64,000 nt of DNA from Gemmatimonadota bacterium (GTDB lineage: Bacteria; Latescibacterota; UBA2968; UBA8231). Made by a program: the position numbers and the translations under genes. Positions 6,425 through 15,552 of the stretch are shown here, one piece after another. The stretch is taken from the NCBI GenBank assembly GCA_018660835.1, contig JABJJN010000056.1, positions 186,001 to 250,000 on the forward strand, read 5' to 3'. The notes beneath the pieces are model-generated. The model had not been told where the DNA came from. It was given only the letters and a program-made list of their open reading frames with translations, and ran no database searches. How positions within the stretch are numbered: position 1 is the first letter of the stretch; every line of letters begins with the position of its first letter.

Positions 6425-8779
6425 TCAGGACAGCAGTTGCCGTCGATACAGGTAGACGCGTCCGTCCTCCGTTCCCAGCACCAAATCGTTGCCCACGTCG
6501 CCAAACCAATTCGTGAAACTCGGATTGACGGCGTGCCCCATGCCTCGTCTCAAAACCTCACCACCGACCTTCACCTCTTGGGGAAGCTTGTAGAGTGGCA
6601 CGGAATTGGTGCCGATATTTTCGAAACGAATCAATCCTGCGCCTTCACCACCGCCACCGACCGTTTCCAGATGGTAACGATCCCCCTCGACGACCAGTCG
6701 GTGTCCGTGTGTTCCCAGGATGAGGTCGTGGCGACCATCTCCATGCCAATCCACCGTGGCCATCCTCGTTCGGCCATAGCCGTTGTCCGTCACATGTTGC
6801 CCACTCTCCATCAGCAGTGGCCCCTGCTTGCTGAACGTGAGTAGATCCGCCTTGCCGTTGGTATAGAGGTAGAACGTGCCGTCTGCCTCCTTGGAAATCA
6901 TTCGGGTGAAGTCCTCACCTTCGAGTTGAAAAAGTGCAGGCATGACGCGCCAGGGGTTGTGCAGCACATCCCCATCGAGATACAGCCTCTGGCCTTGGTC
7001 GAAGATCGCTTCTGATGGTGTCCCGATATTCCGATAGTAGTTGAGATACCCCCTGCTCTCGGATACAACGAGATCGATCAAACCGTCCTGATCCAGATCG
7101 ATGGCTACGGGTGAGCTATAGCCATTCTCGTTCTCGAGGATCTGTTTGAAACAGCCTGGGTATCTGATGACTTCGCCACCAGCACGGATTTTCTCGCCAG
7201 CGGCAAAGATGGGATGTTCGGCCGTCCCAGTGTTTTCGAAATAGTGCAACTCGCCCCACTCGCTACCGACGATCAGCTCAGGTTTGCCGTCGCCATTCCA
7301 GTCGGCACAGGCGGGGACGGCGAAAGCACCGACAAACATCGCCGGATTCCTGCTACGGATCACTTCCGCCGCGGCGAGGGCTGGTTTTCCCGATCCCGTA
7401 GCGAGATTCCTGAAACGCGCCAGATACCCCTCGTTGGTGGCAACCAGGAGTTCACGCTTTGCGGTGCCCCCCCAATGCACGGCCTGGATGGAGGATACTT
7501 GCGGAGAGATCGCTCTCATGCTCGCGTCTTCGCCATTGTGCAATCGGAGAGCTGGTGCGGGCAGATCGGTTTGGAAGTCGCTCGGTGCTGATGCCTGGGG
7601 CTTGTCAGACCTTACTGCGGGACCACTGTCCAGCAGAAGAGGCGGGTCCGTTGGATTCTTGGCGCCATTTTCGTAGAGAAAGATCTTGTCGGAGTACATG
7701 CCCGTCGCCAGCAGGACGTCGGGATAACCTACTCTGACCCAGTCGGCAGGGAGAAACGCATCGATCAGGCCACGAAAACAGATCTCATTGCCACTACTTG
7801 AGGTGATTGGCCGGGGAGTCTGGCTGAATCGAGGTCGCTCCTTTGTCCCCACATTCTCGAAATACACAAGCTGCTTGATACCGTGAAACTGATCATCAGG
7901 AATGACAGCGAGAATGTCCTGGGTACCATTCCGGGTCCAATCAGCGGGATGAAAGCAGTTGTAGAAACCGGACGGACCCACACTGAGCACGAGCGGCTCA
8001 TCCTTCTCGTTCAGAAGCGGCCCCCTCGAGGTGAGGATGGGCTCTGTGGAGCTGCCGATATTGCGAAAGAACTCGATGCGGCTCTCGAATTCGTCGCCTT
8101 TTGCCCCCGTCAGTAGCAGTAGATCGACCAAGCCATCGCCGTCCCAATCCCCCACCCAAGGCTGCGAAATTCCAACCTTGCGATGCTCGTTGTCAGCTTT
8201 GATGAGTTTGCCATCTGCCCGCAATCGCACGCCCGGCTGGAAAACGGGATTCTCATCGTCGGATGTATTGCGCAGGAAGTAGAGGTATCCCGCCTCACCG
8301 GAGATGCCGACGATCAGATCTTGCCTGCCATCGCCATCCCAGTCGACGACGGCCAGATGCGGATGGCAAGCCCCGAGGTCGAGGGGGCCCTCTTCGAGCA
8401 GGAGGGGCTCACCCGTACCAAGCATCGAAGACAGTGCAGGTGTCTGGTCATCGACTACGGACACGTCGATACAGTATTCATCGCCCGCCTCCGCCTGCCA
8501 TGCGACCTGCTCCATCTCAAACTGCAGATCGTTGGTGTAGTAGACGCGGTGTGGAACGAGTCTTCCCTTCGTCACATTGACGACGCGGCATTGCGACAGA
8601 ACACACAATGGCGAAACACTTTGCTGGCGTGCTTCGTCATGCAGATCAATGTTCACACGCACGATTCCTGTTACCCCGTCGTAGGCAACGAGTTCGTACT
8701 TCGTGTTGTGTAGATTGAATTCCAAAGCCGTCAAATCTTCCGCTTGAAGTAGAGATGCCAGTTGCAGATAAGGGCCCAT
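6425..8779 (-). CDS. FG-GAP/VCBS beta-propeller protein without evident export signal
   Basis: The ~784-residue protein contains about nine blades with the pattern DWDGDGxxDLxxG...LYxFxN, e.g. 'AVVDWDGDGRQDLIVGISG', 'WVGDWDGDGLVDLLLLTG', 'CADWNGDGKPELIVGSEWG' and 'AIDLDQDGLIDLVVSESRG'. The Asp-rich loops are calcium-binding in known FG-GAP proteins. The frame also contains 'EWGELHYFENTGTAEHPIF'-type inter-blade segments resembling sugar-binding propellers. I set the start at ATG 8779; an in-frame TTG at 8869 would extend it by 30 residues. Neither gives a signal peptide, and there is no C-terminal sorting domain, unlike the other propellers here. A promoter cassette (8778-8810) overlaps the ATG, so the real start may lie slightly further in. 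The gene is convergent with the PhyH-HEAT gene. Confidence 0.8.
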   Translation of the reverse strand: MGPYLQLASLLQAEDLTALEFNLHNTKYELVAYDGVTGIVRVNIDLHDEARQQSVSPLCVLSQCRVVNVTKGRLVPHRVYYTNDLQFEMEQVAWQAEAGDEYCIDVSVVDDQTPALSSMLGTGEPLLLEEGPLDLGACHPHLAVVDWDGDGRQDLIVGISGEAGYLYFLRNTSDDENPVFQPGVRLRADGKLIKADNEHRKVGISQPWVGDWDGDGLVDLLLLTGAKGDEFESRIEFFRNIGSSTEPILTSRGPLLNEKDEPLVLSVGPSGFYNCFHPADWTRNGTQDILAVIPDDQFHGIKQLVYFENVGTKERPRFSQTPRPITSSSGNEICFRGLIDAFLPADWVRVGYPDVLLATGMYSDKIFLYENGAKNPTDPPLLLDSGPAVRSDKPQASAPSDFQTDLPAPALRLHNGEDASMRAISPQVSSIQAVHWGGTAKRELLVATNEGYLARFRNLATGSGKPALAAAEVIRSRNPAMFVGAFAVPACADWNGDGKPELIVGSEWGELHYFENTGTAEHPIFAAGEKIRAGGEVIRYPGCFKQILENENGYSSPVAIDLDQDGLIDLVVSESRGYLNYYRNIGTPSEAIFDQGQRLYLDGDVLHNPWRVMPALFQLEGEDFTRMISKEADGTFYLYTNGKADLLTFSKQGPLLMESGQHVTDNGYGRTRMATVDWHGDGRHDLILGTHGHRLVVEGDRYHLETVGGGGEGAGLIRFENIGTNSVPLYKLPQEVKVGGEVLRRGMGHAVNPSFTNWFGDVGNDLVLGTEDGRVYLYRRQLLS

Positions 8780-8810
8780 TATGGTGAGTCTGGTGTAGGT
8801 CTGGCAAGCG
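8778..8810 (-). promoter_or_regulatory. Promoter cassette, copy A (TTGCCA-18-CATAAT)
   Basis: On the minus strand, TTGCCA (8807-8802) and CATAAT (8783-8778) are separated by 18 bp, a good sigma-70-type promoter. The whole interval is nearly identical to copies B (35224-35253) and C (45696-45725), including the spacer ending GACTCAC. This copy reads toward the VCBS propeller gene. Upstream of the -35 box the similarity to the other copies fades. Confidence 0.6.
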
Positions 8811-8966
8811 ATGGTGGTGACCCCTGCGACCGTCCACTGCGGATGAGGCACGACCAGGCTGAGTTCCAACTGCCCTATGGAGCTGACCGGTTAGGTTTAT
8901 CGGCGCTTGATGAACAGCCTAGCAGCGACATGGTGCTCGAGCCATTTGAATCAATACATTTCATCC

Positions 8967-10076
8967 ATGGCCGACTTCCAGATCCGCCCCATCCGCGAGT
9001 CCGAACTCGACGAGCTCATTGGCTTGCTCTGTCTAGTCCACAATGCACAAGGGGCTGAGCGATATCGTGGCTACATCGAAGGGGATCCAACGTGGCAACC
9101 TGAGCAAACACCGGTCGTCATCTGCGACAAACGGATCGTATCCACCTTGCGGATCTGGGATCGGCAGATCCATCTCGGTGCCACACCCGTCCGCATCGGT
9201 GGCATCGGCGGTGTGACCACCCACCCCGAGTACCGACGACGTGGATTGGCGACTGGGTTGATGGCCCACGCCGAACAGGTGATGCGCTCCGGCGGATATG
9301 ACATAGGGCTTCTGTTCACTGAAATTCCCGCCCACTTCTACGCACGCCTGGGATGGCACAGCGTGCCTATGGCGGGATTCCGTGCAACGTGGCATGGTGA
9401 GAAATCAATGCAAGCGCAGGGTTGCCTGCCTGATTCCCTCGCCGTCGAGTCCTTCGAGGAATCACGCGACCTCGAAGAAGCCGTCGTCCTCTACCAGCAA
9501 TGCAACGGTGGACGCAGTGGAACCATGCTGCGACCGCGCCCTTACTGGGACTTCACGCCGTCTCGTGTTCGCGGCGTTCTGCCGACGACCGTCGTGCGGA
9601 GCGATCGCCTACACGGTTATCTCAGTTGGGATGTGAGATCTGACTGGATGCGGATCGGGGACATCGCGGCGGACCGGGCATCTGGGACCGTCGCGCTGGT
9701 GCAACATTTGTTGGCCGAGTGTAGCCGGTCTGGCGTGACTCAGGTGTATGGTGACATCCCACACACCCACCCCTTCGTGGACGCTCTTCTGCAAGCAACC
9801 GGAGCCGACCTCGAGTTGGCGGGCAACGCGTCGATGATGGCACTGCCTCTTGATCTGTCGATGCTGATCGAGAAGACGGTTCCCACTGCCTCTTCTTTCG
9901 CGCAGAGGATCCCCGTGGACCTTCTCCTGCGCCTTCTTTTCGGAGAATCATCGTTGCAGGACCTGCTACCCGTGCTGGCGAGTCGGGGAATCGAGGTAGA
10001 ATACCAGGAGACAGATCTATTGCAGGAGCTATTCCGACGCCGAGATCCCGTTTTCTGGGCACCCGATCACTTCTGA
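8967..10076 (+). CDS. GNAT-family N-acetyltransferase (Eis-like, two-domain)
   Basis: The 369-residue protein opens with a GNAT domain. Acetyl-CoA binding is marked by 'GGIGGVTTHPEYRRRGLATGLM' elements (residues ~78-98, with the R-R-x-G-L-A pyrophosphate loop), followed by 'IGLLFTEIPAHFYARLGW'. A second, weaker acetyltransferase-like half and a C-terminal region follow, a layout seen in the Eis/enhanced-intracellular-survival group, which acetylates amines including aminoglycosides and peptides. The start at 8967 begins directly with the domain (MADFQIRPI); an upstream in-frame ATG at 8907 adds residues without resemblance. It is divergent from the propeller gene and has no obvious operon partner. 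The substrate is unknown. Confidence 0.85.
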   Translation: MADFQIRPIRESELDELIGLLCLVHNAQGAERYRGYIEGDPTWQPEQTPVVICDKRIVSTLRIWDRQIHLGATPVRIGGIGGVTTHPEYRRRGLATGLMAHAEQVMRSGGYDIGLLFTEIPAHFYARLGWHSVPMAGFRATWHGEKSMQAQGCLPDSLAVESFEESRDLEEAVVLYQQCNGGRSGTMLRPRPYWDFTPSRVRGVLPTTVVRSDRLHGYLSWDVRSDWMRIGDIAADRASGTVALVQHLLAECSRSGVTQVYGDIPHTHPFVDALLQATGADLELAGNASMMALPLDLSMLIEKTVPTASSFAQRIPVDLLLRLLFGESSLQDLLPVLASRGIEVEYQETDLLQELFRRRDPVFWAPDHF

Positions 10077-10083
10077 ACACCGC

Positions 10084-10560
10084 TCAATCAACGCAGCAGA
10101 GCCGTTCCGATACGGCTACGGGTATACCGTCTACGGTAATCACCCCGGCGAAGACGCCGGTGCTCGAATGATATGACAGGTCGATGGAGAGCTCACCGGA
10201 CAACATGCCCGAGAGCTCGAGTTCACCGCGTATGAGCATCGGTTGTTGCGCGGCGTCGACGATCAACTCGCCGTCGATAAAGACCTCGCCCTCGGGGGAA
10301 TAGCGGGCAAAGCGCCATTGTGCGCCGGTGACGCTGAACGTGCCGCTGACTCCTTGCAACGATCCCTCGCCGGCTTGTGCGGCGACAATGCCCTGCTGAA
10401 AGGTGACGGGCAGTGCCTGTACCAGATTGGCGGCTTCGAGTTCGCTCGTCTGCATCTGCGTGGGCTTGTCGCTATCGCAACCCGCGATAGACAGGCAGAT
10501 TGCCACCAGCACACAGCAGGCCGTTGCGGAAGAGTAATAAGCTCCGGAGTTCACTCGCAC
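10084..10560 (-). CDS. Small predicted lipoprotein
   Basis: The 158-residue protein has a hydrophobic leader 'CVLVAICLSIAGC' ending in a lipobox (S-I-A-G-C), so it should be lipid-anchored. The mature part is rich in short beta-strand-like segments ('GTFSVTGAQWRFARY', 'GELELSGMLSGELSIDLSY') and ends with an unusual Cys-Cys-Val-Asp. It begins at GTG 10560, or at the second GTG (10554), whose GTGA overlaps the stop of the heparinase-like gene, so it is the second gene of that operon. I recognise no family; the position suggests a role with the secreted or periplasmic polysaccharide enzyme. Confidence 0.7.
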   Translation of the reverse strand: MRVNSGAYYSSATACCVLVAICLSIAGCDSDKPTQMQTSELEAANLVQALPVTFQQGIVAAQAGEGSLQGVSGTFSVTGAQWRFARYSPEGEVFIDGELIVDAAQQPMLIRGELELSGMLSGELSIDLSYHSSTGVFAGVITVDGIPVAVSERLCCVD

Positions 10561-12971
10561 GTCGTACTACCGGCGTCGATCCAGGTGACATCGGACAGTT
10601 GCGGGTCCGTCGCGCCCACGTGATAGGTGCGCGGTCCTTCCCCGTTCATGGCCGGTAGTTGCACGACGAGTTCTGCCTCGGCGGACACACCCTCCGCGTC
10701 GATGCCGGTACCATCCGCATCGACGAGAATCAGATACGCACCGGCCGTTGTCTCCAACCGTGCGCCACGATGGCCGTCAAGATCCAGTGTGACGACGCGG
10801 GGAGCCTCCTCCTCGACACGATGGGGACATAGGACGGTAACAAACGTGTCCTGTTGCCGGGGCATCTCCGATCCCACATCCAGATGGTAGCGGGCGGCCT
10901 CTTCAGGAATCTCGTCCTCTTCGGCAAAGCCGTAGGGCATCAGATCCCACCCCTCGTGCGTCTGCAGACGTAGTTCCTGCATGTGGCAGAAACTCACTTG
11001 CAGAGCAGCCTGCTCGTAGGTGAGTGTCGCCGTTCTCGTCTTGGGATCCACCTTGATGGGACGCACAGCGTGCATGTGCCATGTCCACATGGCTTCGTAT
11101 TCGGGCACCATCCGATCGATGACGACGAACCACCGATAGTCGAGGAACAGGACGGAACGACGGTAGCTGCGAACTCGACCATCGTAGGCTGGCGAAGCGT
11201 CGCCCGTGGCGAAACCGATCCGGTCGTCCGCGTGAAAGGCGACGAATTCCCCCGTCGCTTCGTCACTGCGCACGATCTGGCCCGCCCCGTCAAAGGTCAC
11301 AGCACAGTGGGCCTTGGTCTGTCGCGTCCAGCCGTGGTGATGGGCGCTGCCGTAGAGATTGTAGAGGCCCGACGGTACCGCCAGGGGTTCACCGAATGCT
11401 TCGATGGAGAACGAGTTCTGATCGGCGTGGGAGTGGGACACACTGCCGTAGGGCGAGCAGCGCATCATGAAGCGGATGTCCTTCTCCGGCTCCACGAGAT
11501 TCGCCCGCATCGCCAGCCAGCCGATGTCGGTGAACACGCGTGCTGCCGTTTTGGGCAACTCGGCATCCGGAGTCGGAGCGTTGGGCGTCAGGAACGACAA
11601 GGGTGAGTAGAGTCCCTGGGATTCGATGATCGTCCCGTCATTGGCAGCCAGAATCTGCTCGGCGTGGTGCAGATAACGTCCGTCGCCGTAGATCCGTCCC
11701 AGATGTCGCTGAATCCCGTAGCTGGCACGCACCGAACCGCTGCCGCTCGTGCGCCCGTCGCCGAAGGGCACCATGTAGGCATTGGGCGGCACACACAGCA
11801 GCCGCCACTCACCGTGATTGCGGAAGAAGTCCTTCTGGTAGAAGTCGACGTCCGCTGCTTCGCGTAGGCCAAAGAGAAAGTGGTAGAAGAGGTAGCAATA
11901 GGCCGATGAATACGAGACACCCTGAGCCCAACCGCCTTCGCGCCCGCCCCACCAGGGAAACATGGCCGTACAGGTGGGCAGAATGAAATCGAACCAGTCC
12001 GCCACATCCTCACATTCACCGGCGAGCACGATACCGCATTCACCAAGGAATCCTGTCAATCGCCCGGAGTGGTTGTCGGAACCGGTGACACCGTAGTCGG
12101 CACGCCGGAAGCGCTCCATCGTCGAGTTGCCGCGTCCGCGCAGTGCCTCTCTTACGACAGCCCGCTCGGATTCACTCATCACGTCGTAGGCCCAGTCATA
12201 GGCGCGGGGGCCGAGATTGATCACCGACATATGTGGTTCGTTGTTGTGGACCGTCGAGGTGGCGCCTTCCACGTCCCAGCTGGCGAATTCGAGGAGTCGT
12301 TCGACGGCCGCTTCGCCGAAGCCGGGCGCCCGCTGTGGCCCGTCGATCAGGTGCACGAGGCCGAAGAGCTGCGCATCCTGACCAAACTGGCGGGAGTCAT
12401 TCATCGCATCCTTCCAGATCTTCCCCCATGCCGTCGTGTCGCGCTGGCGATCGGGCAGGAAGGCGGGTTCCTTCATCAGAAAGTTCGTTGCCAGGCGTTC
12501 GTCGGCCTGTCGCCGCAGCCCCGCCCATTCCTCTCGCAGGTCGCCACTGTGGCACGCCGCACGGAAGCTCTCCAGGCGCGAGGCGGGCAGCAGGTGGCGA
12601 GGTCTCTGGGTGCCGATTCGTGCCACTACCTCACGACCATCGGGGATGACTTGGTTCACCGTCCCCTCGCCCACATGGAACTGGAAGGTCTCGCTCCAGC
12701 GCTCATCCTGTCCGGCGCCCAGGGCTCGCCAGGCCCAGTAGTGGATCCCCGCTTGCCGCTGGTCCGGGCAGACCCAGAGACAGCGCCCCGTCACCGCATA
12801 GACCTGTGTCTGCGCCGAGGACAGTTCGGCATCTGGCCCGATTCTCAGTTCATATGAAGCGGCGCCCTCGATCGGGCGCCACACAAAACCGGTGGGATTG
12901 AAATCGGCGACAGCGCCATCGCGCGGGCGCCTCACGTCGACAAGAGGATTTGGGGATCGATGTTCCTTCAC
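10551..12971 (-). CDS. Heparinase II/III-like polysaccharide lyase with N-terminal DUF4962-like region
   Basis: The 806-residue protein has an N-terminal fibronectin-like region ('GFVWRPIEGAASYELRI', 'GIHYWAWRALGAGQDERWSE'). An alpha/alpha-toroid about 200-500 follows ('MERFRRADYGVTGSDNHSGR'), then the heparinase II/III beta-sandwich marked by 'GSVSHSHADQNSFSIEAFGEP', with the His/Asp-Gln of the catalytic region. The family cleaves uronic-acid polysaccharides such as heparin, heparan or alginate by beta-elimination. The start is set at GTG 12971 because an AAGGAAGGAC ribosome site precedes it; the upstream in-frame extension to 13082 lacks support. No clear signal peptide is visible, so a cytoplasmic or differently exported enzyme is possible. 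It is followed by the overlapping lipoprotein gene. Confidence 0.85.
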   Translation of the reverse strand: MKEHRSPNPLVDVRRPRDGAVADFNPTGFVWRPIEGAASYELRIGPDAELSSAQTQVYAVTGRCLWVCPDQRQAGIHYWAWRALGAGQDERWSETFQFHVGEGTVNQVIPDGREVVARIGTQRPRHLLPASRLESFRAACHSGDLREEWAGLRRQADERLATNFLMKEPAFLPDRQRDTTAWGKIWKDAMNDSRQFGQDAQLFGLVHLIDGPQRAPGFGEAAVERLLEFASWDVEGATSTVHNNEPHMSVINLGPRAYDWAYDVMSESERAVVREALRGRGNSTMERFRRADYGVTGSDNHSGRLTGFLGECGIVLAGECEDVADWFDFILPTCTAMFPWWGGREGGWAQGVSYSSAYCYLFYHFLFGLREAADVDFYQKDFFRNHGEWRLLCVPPNAYMVPFGDGRTSGSGSVRASYGIQRHLGRIYGDGRYLHHAEQILAANDGTIIESQGLYSPLSFLTPNAPTPDAELPKTAARVFTDIGWLAMRANLVEPEKDIRFMMRCSPYGSVSHSHADQNSFSIEAFGEPLAVPSGLYNLYGSAHHHGWTRQTKAHCAVTFDGAGQIVRSDEATGEFVAFHADDRIGFATGDASPAYDGRVRSYRRSVLFLDYRWFVVIDRMVPEYEAMWTWHMHAVRPIKVDPKTRTATLTYEQAALQVSFCHMQELRLQTHEGWDLMPYGFAEEDEIPEEAARYHLDVGSEMPRQQDTFVTVLCPHRVEEEAPRVVTLDLDGHRGARLETTAGAYLILVDADGTGIDAEGVSAEAELVVQLPAMNGEGPRTYHVGATDPQLSDVTWIDAGSTTCE

Positions 12972-13087
12972 GTTGGGTCCTTCCTTTACCCGCCCGCTTC
13001 GGCGAGCAGTAAATGGAAGGCCAGCCGATGCCAGCCTACCTTTGTGCCCCTCAAGCATACCTACTCTGACACGGTGAGGCACACTCC

Positions 13088-14899
13088 ATGACCGGCTCCT
13101 GGATGGAATACGATGTGGTCCTGCGCTCGAACGTATCGGTGCCCATGCGTGACGGCGTATCGCTGGCAGCTGATATCTATCTGCCGGCTCGGGATGGCAA
13201 GGTGGTCGAGGGCCGCTTTCCAGCGGTGATGGAGCGCACGCCCTATGACAAACAGAGCCAGGTCACCAACGGCCGCTATTACGCTCGGCGCGGGTATGTT
13301 GCCATCATGCAGGATGTGCGTGGGCGCTTTCAATCCGAAGGCATCTGGCACCCCTTTGCGAAGGAGGCTCCCGATGGCTTCGACAGCGTCGAATGGGCGG
13401 CAGCCCAGCCGTGGTGCGATGGCAATGTCGGCACCATGGGAGGCTCCTACTGCGGCAGTGACCAGAGTGCGCTGGCGACCCTGGCGCCACCCGGCCTGAA
13501 GGCGATGGTCATCGCCGTCGGCACGTCCAACTACCACACCAGTTCCATGCGCCAGAATGGCGCCCTCGAACTGCGCTTCATGATCTACGCCTTCCGCATG
13601 GCCACGACCAGTCCGGAGGCCCTCGCCAACCCAACCCTTAAAGCCGCTCTCGAGGCAGACTTCAGTCGGGTCGAGCAATGGCTCGCACGAACACCCTACA
13701 AGAAGGGTTCCTCGGCACTCCGCTTCCTGCCGTCCTACGAGCAATGGCTGCTCGACATTCTGCAGCACAGTGAATTTGATGACTACTGGAAACAGCGCGG
13801 CTATGCCATCGATCACTATTACGACGAGCATGCGGACGTGCCCACAGTCTATCTTGGCGGCTGGTACGATTCCTACGCCAGAGGCACGACGGCGAACTAC
13901 ATGGCCCTGTCGAAGAAGATGAAGACCCCTCAGCACCTCTTCATGGGCCCCTGGACCCACGGCGGCTGGGGTGAGTCCTTCTCCGGTGACGTCGACTTCG
14001 GCGCCGATTCGGTACTCGATGACTACAACGGCTACCGCCTGCGCTGGTTCGACAGGTGGCTCAAAGGGATCGACAACGGGGTGGATGGCGACAAGCCGGT
14101 CCGTCTGTTTACCATGGGGGGAGGCACGAGCCGCAAAGACCGGAACGGCAAGCTCGATCACGGTGGCAGCTGGCACGATATTGACGACTGGCCTCTTCCG
14201 GGAACACAGTACACGCCATACCACGTACACGCCGATGGCTCGCTCGGCGTAACACAACCCGAACCTTCGCAGCCGACGTGTTATACCTATGATCCGCGGG
14301 ACCCCGTGCCGACCATGGGCGGCGGCGTTTCCGCCGCCAACGACATCATGCCCCCCGGAGGTTTCGACCAGCGCGGCGACACTCGCTTCTATGGTTGCCA
14401 CGATACGCTTCCCGTCGCAGCGCGTAGCGATGTGCTCGTTTTTCAGACAACCGAACTGCAGGAACCCGTCGAAGTCACTGGGCCGATCACCGTCAGACTC
14501 TGGGCGGCCTCGTCGGCGATCGACACGGATTTCACGGCCAAGCTGATCGACGTACACCCGGCCAACGCCGACTACCCGGACGGCTTTTCGCAGAACATCT
14601 CCGACAGCATCATCCGCGCCCGCTACAGGAATTCACGGGATACGCCGCAGATGCTCACACCGGGCCAGATCACGCAGTTCGATATTGTGTTGTATCCCAC
14701 GTCGAACCTCTTTGGCGTGGGACACAGGATCCGTCTCGATATCTCCAGCAGTAACTTCCCCCGCTTCGACATCAACCCAAACACCGGGGGCGCGCTGGGC
14801 CAGGATCGACGTGTGCAGCTCGCCGAGCAAGCTGTCCACCACGATCCCGAGCATCCGACGCATGTTGTGTTGCCGATCATACCGACCGACCGTCAGTGA
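13088..14899 (+). CDS. CocE/NonD-family alpha/beta hydrolase (X-Pro dipeptidyl-peptidase type)
   Basis: The 603-residue protein matches the CocE/NonD family throughout. It has the N-terminal 'VPMRDGVSLAADIYLP', the 'RGYVAIMQDVRGRFQSEG' strand, the nucleophile elbow G-G-S-Y-C-G, 'GGWYDSYARGT' and 'GPWTHGGWG' with the probable catalytic His. A C-terminal jelly-roll follows ('VEVTGPITVRLWAASSAIDTDFTAKLIDVHP'). The family hydrolyses esters or amides of varied small molecules. Cys follows the Ser-Tyr of the elbow, where Leu is usual. The gene is convergent with sco and the two coding regions overlap by 7 bp (14893-14899). A similarly long frame on the other strand is only its shadow. Confidence 0.92.
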   Translation: MTGSWMEYDVVLRSNVSVPMRDGVSLAADIYLPARDGKVVEGRFPAVMERTPYDKQSQVTNGRYYARRGYVAIMQDVRGRFQSEGIWHPFAKEAPDGFDSVEWAAAQPWCDGNVGTMGGSYCGSDQSALATLAPPGLKAMVIAVGTSNYHTSSMRQNGALELRFMIYAFRMATTSPEALANPTLKAALEADFSRVEQWLARTPYKKGSSALRFLPSYEQWLLDILQHSEFDDYWKQRGYAIDHYYDEHADVPTVYLGGWYDSYARGTTANYMALSKKMKTPQHLFMGPWTHGGWGESFSGDVDFGADSVLDDYNGYRLRWFDRWLKGIDNGVDGDKPVRLFTMGGGTSRKDRNGKLDHGGSWHDIDDWPLPGTQYTPYHVHADGSLGVTQPEPSQPTCYTYDPRDPVPTMGGGVSAANDIMPPGGFDQRGDTRFYGCHDTLPVAARSDVLVFQTTELQEPVEVTGPITVRLWAASSAIDTDFTAKLIDVHPANADYPDGFSQNISDSIIRARYRNSRDTPQMLTPGQITQFDIVLYPTSNLFGVGHRIRLDISSSNFPRFDINPNTGGALGQDRRVQLAEQAVHHDPEHPTHVVLPIIPTDRQ

Positions 14900-15552
14900 T
14901 GGCCGGGAACCGGTAGGTCAGTCTCTTCTATGGCACCGATGAGCGCCGTCGCCAGGGTGTCGAGAATTCCCGAGCTCGGAATATGCTCGACGTACTTGCC
15001 GACCGGATCCATGAGCATGATCAAGGCAGGATGATCCAGCTGGTATTCGGTCTCGGACACGCCAGCGATCCTCGGCGCTTCGATGCGGAAGGACTTCATC
15101 GCCTTGCCGATGTCGGCCTCGCTGCCGCTCAGACCCACGATGCGCTCGTCGAAGTGCTCGAGATACTCCTTCATCGCCGCAGGGGTGTCCCGCTGCGGGT
15201 CGACGGTGATGAAAATGGGCACGACATCGAGGCCCGACCGATCCAGCCGATCCACCAGGCTGCCCATCAGGGCCAGGCCGACGGGGCACACTGTGTGGCA
15301 CTTGGTGAACCCGAAGAACACCAGCCGCCAGCGCCCGTTGTGGGAGGTCTGGTCGACCTTCGTGCCGGTCTTCACATCGGTCAGTTGGTACTCACCCTTC
15401 ACCAGCACCTGATCCAGTTCAGGCGGGGCCATCTCCCCGTCAGCGCCGTGACCCGGGTGACAGTCGGCATGCCCATAGGTGTGGCAGGCCATCACTGCCG
15501 CCAGGGCCAGGGGCAATCCCGCCAGGTAGAAAGTGCGCACCCTCATCATCAT
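14893..15552 (-). CDS. SCO1/SenC/PrrC-family copper chaperone
   Basis: The 219-residue exported thioredoxin-fold protein has the family's copper site: Cys85-x3-Cys89 in 'GFTKCHTVCP' and His174 in 'QLDHPALIML'. It also has 'VPIFITVDPQRDTPAAMKEYL' and 'DPVGKYVEHI'. The N-terminus is a leader (LAGLPLALAAVMAC) that could be a lipobox ending at Cys23, followed by a His/Cys-rich stretch (CHTYGHADCHPGHGADG) that may hold extra copper. SCO proteins deliver copper to cytochrome oxidase CuA; here it is the third gene after nirK and nirV and overlaps nirV by ATGA. It is therefore more likely to serve the copper nitrite reductase. A strong GGAGGA site precedes three consecutive ATG codons. Confidence 0.92.
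   Translation of the reverse strand: MMMRVRTFYLAGLPLALAAVMACHTYGHADCHPGHGADGEMAPPELDQVLVKGEYQLTDVKTGTKVDQTSHNGRWRLVFFGFTKCHTVCPVGLALMGSLVDRLDRSGLDVVPIFITVDPQRDTPAAMKEYLEHFDERIVGLSGSEADIGKAMKSFRIEAPRIAGVSETEYQLDHPALIMLMDPVGKYVEHIPSSGILDTLATALIGAIEETDLPVPGHH

Noticed and set aside
13061..14557. 498-residue open frame on the minus strand opposite the CocE hydrolase
   Set aside because: It is exactly antisense to a strongly conserved hydrolase and has a composition of mirrored codons without any family motif.
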